Of a stretch of DNA of 64,000 bases, positions 60,758-64,000 are shown piece after piece. Below the pieces are notes generated by a model, which saw only the letters and a list, made by a program, of their open reading frames with translations, ran no database searches and was not told where the DNA came from. Source of the DNA: Bacteriovoracaceae bacterium UBA4097 (GTDB lineage Bacteria; Bdellovibrionota; Bacteriovoracia; Bacteriovoracales; Bacteriovoracaceae); the NCBI GenBank assembly GCA_002381765.1, contig DFXX01000020.1, positions 7,893-71,892 on the forward strand, in the 5' to 3' direction. Position 1 is the stretch's first letter. Each line of letters begins with the position of its first letter. The translations under genes were made by a program, and so were the position numbers.

Positions 60758-61597
60758 ATGAAACAATTACTTATCCTATTACCCCTCATCGCTTACACTG
60801 CCTGCGCTCAGACTCCTGTTGAGAAGGTGAGCAAGACTATCCGTCCGGGAGAAGTCCGTTGGATAGAATTTCCAGTGCAAGATTCTAAAAATAAACTTAC
60901 TTGTCGCGGAGAAGAAATAAAATTTGCTGAACAAGGCAATAAGGGTAAAGCTTTCGTGATGGAGAGCTACTTTTCTAATTTGAAGCCTTTTAAATGTGTT
61001 GTTACTTCAGATGGCGCTGCAACTTATGAAATAAATTTTACCGTTGAGGACAGAGAATATCCAGCTGAGCAACTTAGAGTCGATTCTAAAACCATCCGTC
61101 TTTCTCCTGAGGCCGAGAAGCGAGCATGGGAAGAACAACAAGTGCTCAATCGTATTTATGCCTCATCTGAGAGAACCTTTCATTTCACCCAGCCCTTTAT
61201 ACCTCCTTTAAACAGTACTGTTACTAGTATCTATGGAACTAAAAGGGTCTATAATAAAAAGAAAAAAGGCCAACACTTAGGAATTGATTACCGCGCGGCG
61301 ATCGGGGATAAAATTCCTGCGGCCAATAGCGGAAAAGTGGTCTTTGCTGGCGATCTCTTTTATACAGGTTGGACCGTTATCCTGGATCATGGAATGGATA
61401 TCTTCACTGTCTATGGTCACCTTTCAAAAACTTTGGTAAAAGAAGGGGAGATGGTTAAGCGCGGTCAGCTAATAGCATTGTCTGGAAATACGGGAAGAAC
61501 ATCCGGTCCACATCTTCATTGGGGTGTGAAAGTTCAGGGACAGTATATTGATGGCTTCGTCTTAGTCGATGAAACAAAAAAATACTTCACCGAATGA
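60758..61597 (+). CDS. LytM/M23 metallopeptidase, exported
   Basis: 279 residues. Signal ends TACAQ; Cys 16 may be lipidated, although position -3 is Tyr, unusual for a lipobox. N-terminal Ig-like region about 25-110. LytM domain about 155-275 with the full zinc set: His 173-x3-Asp 177, His 221 (YGHLS) and His 252-Leu-His 254. Should cleave peptidoglycan cross-links. It begins one base after xseA. Confidence 0.9.
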   Translation: MKQLLILLPLIAYTACAQTPVEKVSKTIRPGEVRWIEFPVQDSKNKLTCRGEEIKFAEQGNKGKAFVMESYFSNLKPFKCVVTSDGAATYEINFTVEDREYPAEQLRVDSKTIRLSPEAEKRAWEEQQVLNRIYASSERTFHFTQPFIPPLNSTVTSIYGTKRVYNKKKKGQHLGIDYRAAIGDKIPAANSGKVVFAGDLFYTGWTVILDHGMDIFTVYGHLSKTLVKEGEMVKRGQLIALSGNTGRTSGPHLHWGVKVQGQYIDGFVLVDETKKYFTE

Positions 61598-61604
61598 TAG
61601 GTAG

Positions 61605-63299
61605 ATGCTTCAACATTCCGGCTTTTTTAAATTCAGGATCGATCCTTTATTAGGCGCAGATTTACGTCGGCTTCTAGATTCCCTCTTGTCACAGTTTCGT
61701 GAAGCTGAAGTCACTGAGCTCAATGACTGGTCTCCTCAAAATGAGAAACTAGTCCTGGTTGATTTTGTTTCAGAGGGTTCGCTTCACTTTCTTAGAGCGG
61801 GAGATCATCTGAAGATTTGTCTACTTGATCGCAATCAAGGCCTCTTTAGTTTTGGTCAAAACCTAGAAAATTCACAGGCCGATGTAATATTAGATGACTC
61901 AATAGATGTGAGGCAGCTTGAAAGGCTTATTAAGCCTCGGCTCGATGAACTCCTAAAGTCTAAGGAAGCCGAAATTAATCAAGTCGGTATCAAGAATCTA
62001 AAAAAATTCGAAATGATGGCGCGGGCCGCTACTCCGATGGCACTGGTAAATGAAAGTCAAAGAACGTCAGAATCACTTCTAGAATATGCTCAGGCACTGG
62101 TTGATTTGGAAAAGGATCTCATCCACGCGGATGATATTTCTCGTTTTGAAAAGGTCGCCAAGCATTTTGCCAAAACCCATATTGAGAAGGCGAGATTTCA
62201 ATACTATTCCAGTCCATCGATGGGAAAGATCACCCCCTCTAAGCAACTTCTCTCTCTGCCTCGGTACAAAGGACAATTTCAAGCTATCGAAATGAACTGG
62301 GAGGATGATGATTACATGAGATTGATTAGAAAGTTTTTCTTCTATCATACTCTAGTTAATTTTTTTCATTCTCAGCATGATATTCAAGATCAGTTTTTTG
62401 ACGAAGAGCTCTGGGAAGAGGCCCTTGATGGTATTCCTTTTCCTGTTGTTCTCATCTCAGAAAAAGGTGAGGTTCATCAACATAATACTCTATTCTCCAA
62501 GCTAAATTATCCTCCGGTAAACTGTTTGGATTTGAAACTTCGGGAAAAGACTGTCATCAATGAAATTCCCTACAATATATTCCGAAAAGAGATTCATCAT
62601 CTGGATGAAGTAAAACTTCTTTTTGTTTTTTTTACCGAAAGCTTTTTCTTAAAAGGTGATGGAAATCACACTCCTTCAGGTCAGGAACTAGGAATCATCA
62701 GTTCTAGCATTGCCCATGAACTTAATAATCCTATCGCAGGTATTCAGGCCGCTCTTACTCTTCTTATGCTGGATGAAAGTCTCAATGCAGAAGCTGAACA
62801 GACCTTAAAAGAAATGAGAAGTGGATCGATGAGGTGCAAGCAACTCATTGAAACCTTTCTTGGCTTCTCTCGTGCCAATCCTAAGGCCCCTCAAATGGTC
62901 GAGATGCGTATGAGTCCTGTGCAAGTGTGCTACCAGCAGGCGCAGAATCTTTTGAGGTTTAGAACGGTCGAGAGTGGAATTAGATTTTCCTTAGAGTATT
63001 CAAAACACACTGATTTCAGAGCTTCAGTGAATTTGAGTCTTCTCACGATGACTTTCTACCTGATTATGGGAGAGCTCATGACGCTTTATTCCCATCAGTT
63101 ATTAGTGGCAAATAAAAATCAAATCGAGAAAGTGATTAAGGGCGAGATTGTTGAGTCCAGTCAGGAGATACAAATTCAGCTTCACGAATTAAATATTTCG
63201 AATTTAACTCTCTCAAAGCTTATCCAAAATTTGTTAACCATTGAAAACTTCGCTCTTCAGGTCTCAGACTATTCTTTGAGATTCATCTATAATCCATAA
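61605..63299 (+). CDS. Histidine-kinase-like protein without a recognisable ATPase
   Basis: 564 residues, cytosolic. A PAS-like or other region precedes a HisKA-type dimerisation domain with His 371 in AHELNNPIAG. After it, where the catalytic ATPase should be, the boxes for ATP binding (NLLxNA, DxGxG, GxGLGL) are not seen: the last 110 residues read LYSHQLLVANKNQIEKV, then LSKLIQNLLTIENF. It may be a phosphotransfer or scaffold protein, or be phosphorylated by another kinase. Last gene of the ftsE-ctpA-xseA cluster, 8 bases after the M23 peptidase gene. Confidence 0.75.
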   Translation: MLQHSGFFKFRIDPLLGADLRRLLDSLLSQFREAEVTELNDWSPQNEKLVLVDFVSEGSLHFLRAGDHLKICLLDRNQGLFSFGQNLENSQADVILDDSIDVRQLERLIKPRLDELLKSKEAEINQVGIKNLKKFEMMARAATPMALVNESQRTSESLLEYAQALVDLEKDLIHADDISRFEKVAKHFAKTHIEKARFQYYSSPSMGKITPSKQLLSLPRYKGQFQAIEMNWEDDDYMRLIRKFFFYHTLVNFFHSQHDIQDQFFDEELWEEALDGIPFPVVLISEKGEVHQHNTLFSKLNYPPVNCLDLKLREKTVINEIPYNIFRKEIHHLDEVKLLFVFFTESFFLKGDGNHTPSGQELGIISSSIAHELNNPIAGIQAALTLLMLDESLNAEAEQTLKEMRSGSMRCKQLIETFLGFSRANPKAPQMVEMRMSPVQVCYQQAQNLLRFRTVESGIRFSLEYSKHTDFRASVNLSLLTMTFYLIMGELMTLYSHQLLVANKNQIEKVIKGEIVESSQEIQIQLHELNISNLTLSKLIQNLLTIENFALQVSDYSLRFIYNP

Positions 63300-63304
63300 A
63301 AAAC

Positions 63305-63326
63305 AGCTCCCCATAAGGGAGCTTTT
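63305..63326 (+). terminator. Terminator of the ftsE-xseA-M23-kinase cluster
   Basis: Stem AGCTCCC (63305-63311) / GGGAGCT (63317-63323) with a CATAA loop and TTTT following. Confidence 0.75.
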
Positions 63327-63346
63327 CAAATTGATGTATTCTTAGA

Positions 63347-63688
63347 TTATTTAGAAAGTAGGTTAACAAATTGCTTCATAGAAAGAACTTTGTTTTTCGG
63401 ACAAAGGGCTTCTATGCTCATTTGTTCTTGCAGCTTACTCATAACAGAATCATAGCTTAATCTTTCAGAGTCAGATCTCTTCTTGTTGATTTTTTCAACA
63501 ATAATATCTATCGGAGACTTAAGCTCTTCTTCTTTTACTACTTCCACTTGGCTTCTTACTTCCTCTAAGATGGTCTCTCTTCCTACTTGAACTTCTTTAA
63601 CAGCACTTTGGATCAGCATATTGTCCTGGAGTTTTCCATTTGACATATATCCCACCAGCCAAGTTGAGCCAGCAACTCCAGCACCCAC
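63347..63688 (-). CDS. Small membrane-associated coiled protein, apparently frameshifted at the 5' end
   Basis: The open part from GTG 63688 has 113 residues: a hydrophobic start (GAGVAGSTWLVGYM), a helical Glu/Lys region and a C-terminal LCPKNKVLSMKQFVNLL. The reading frame stays open back to a stop at 63803-63805, encoding further coding-like residues (RTDRLLKIDQKLEP, SSAIAFALASGPLFIV) but no start codon. In another frame GTG 63828 (AAGG 6 bases before) gives MNSTARMFNRKE and stops at 63778. A one-base indel between 63781 and 63802 would join these. The true gene is likely 63347-63828. No family recognised. Confidence 0.5.
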   Translation of the reverse strand: MGAGVAGSTWLVGYMSNGKLQDNMLIQSAVKEVQVGRETILEEVRSQVEVVKEEELKSPIDIIVEKINKKRSDSERLSYDSVMSKLQEQMSIEALCPKNKVLSMKQFVNLLSK

Positions 63689-63828
63689 GATAAATAGAGG
63701 ACCAGAGGCTAGGGCGAAAGCAATCGCAGAAGAAACACCTGCGGCCCCAAAAACTGGCTCAAGTTTCTGGTCGATTTTTAATAGACGATCTGTTCTTTCC
63801 TGTTAAACATCCGCGCAGTGGAATTCAC

Positions 63829-64000
63829 TCGAGGCCTTAGCGTTGATTGAGAGGATCTAAAGAGGGATCAATAGAAATCTATGCATTTTTGCACTCCTTG
63901 TTGTTGGCAATTTTTTTTGTAAGGCTCTCATGAAAAGACGCTAGGGAAGCACTTTAGGTAAAGGTTACAGCCTTTTCATAAAAGAGCTTGAAAGTGTCTA
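63829..64000. other. End of window without an identified gene
   Basis: No open frame of useful length on either strand. It contains an imperfect inverted repeat, GCTCTCATGAAAAG near 63934 and CTTTTCATAAAAGAGC near 63973, and two ATGAAAAG starts that stop within four codons. The region may be a promoter or 5' leader of a gene beyond the edge. Confidence 0.4.

Noticed and set aside
63621..63806. 61-residue + strand frame
   Set aside because: Antisense to the open - strand frame that continues past 63688; no ribosome binding site.

Overview
This 64 kb window is a dense, gene-rich stretch of a Gram-negative bacterial chromosome with moderately AT-rich base composition. I see no phage, transposase, CRISPR, tRNA or rRNA. 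Outer-membrane barrels, lipoproteins, a Tol system, FtsEX/EnvC and LapB place it among double-membrane bacteria. The mixture of beta-oxidation genes, many secreted proteins, Ser/Thr kinase, FHA-GGDEF, PilZ and TPM/LemA genes resembles the Bdellovibrionota, most likely a Bacteriovorax/Peredibacter-like member. That assignment is inference from gene content; no marker such as 16S is present.

Layout. 1-2183: the end of a + strand gene, then two tandem outer-membrane protein paralogues on the - strand, each with its own terminator. 2316-6747: acetyltransferase, MAPEG protein, a peroxiredoxin-glutaredoxin fusion and small envelope proteins. 5166-8795: a tight porin / periplasmic binding-like protein / sensor histidine kinase operon. 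8792-12230: a B12-binding MerR-type regulator divergent from acetyl-CoA synthetase, then a GFA protein. 12227-14649: lemA with two TPM-domain genes, and rpsT. 14842-21816: 3-hydroxyacyl-CoA dehydrogenase, enoyl-CoA hydratase, acyl-CoA dehydrogenase, a histone-like Lys-rich zinc protein, thiolase and a cyclic-nucleotide-binding protein. 21813-28438: vWA lipoprotein, GYF2-PilZ protein, hydrolase, lipoprotein, Ser/Thr kinase and PPDK regulatory protein. 28515-35455: di-haem peroxidase, then FHA-GGDEF / mutL / miaA and acyl-CoA dehydrogenase / pgi, both on the - strand.

35593-43438: HNH protein, an isovaleryl-CoA-dehydrogenase-type enzyme, an unrecognised two-gene unit, a gluzincin-like protein, rlmN and a phospholipase D with a calcium-binding-like loop. 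43508-51049: a long + strand envelope cluster (sppA, lapB, three unknown envelope genes, tolQ, tolR, tolA, tolB) without pal. 51189-54444: a GAF-AAA-Fis regulator lacking the sigma-54-contacting loop, a 70-residue protein and an HD-domain protein. 54441-63299: UDP-glucuronate decarboxylase facing a division/cell-wall operon (ftsE-like, ftsX-like, EnvC-like, ctpA, xseA, LytM peptidase, degenerate histidine kinase). The end holds a small - strand gene that looks frameshifted near its 5' end.

How the genes fit together. Three acyl-CoA dehydrogenases, hydratase, dehydrogenase, thiolase and acs suggest growth on fatty acids, branched-chain amino acids and acetate. Two long envelope operons couple outer-membrane integrity (Tol, LapB, SppA) and septal wall cleavage (FtsEX-EnvC, CtpA, LytM). 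Several signalling proteins have lost one defining element: the MerR/B12 regulator its Trp, the AAA regulator its GAFTGA loop, a histidine kinase its ATPase boxes and MutL its nuclease motif. These are the parts most worth a second look. I found no clear-cut, wholly novel multi-gene system; the best candidates are the porin/binding-protein/kinase operon with a hairpin over its first ribosome binding site, and the unrecognised 37742-39841 gene pair.
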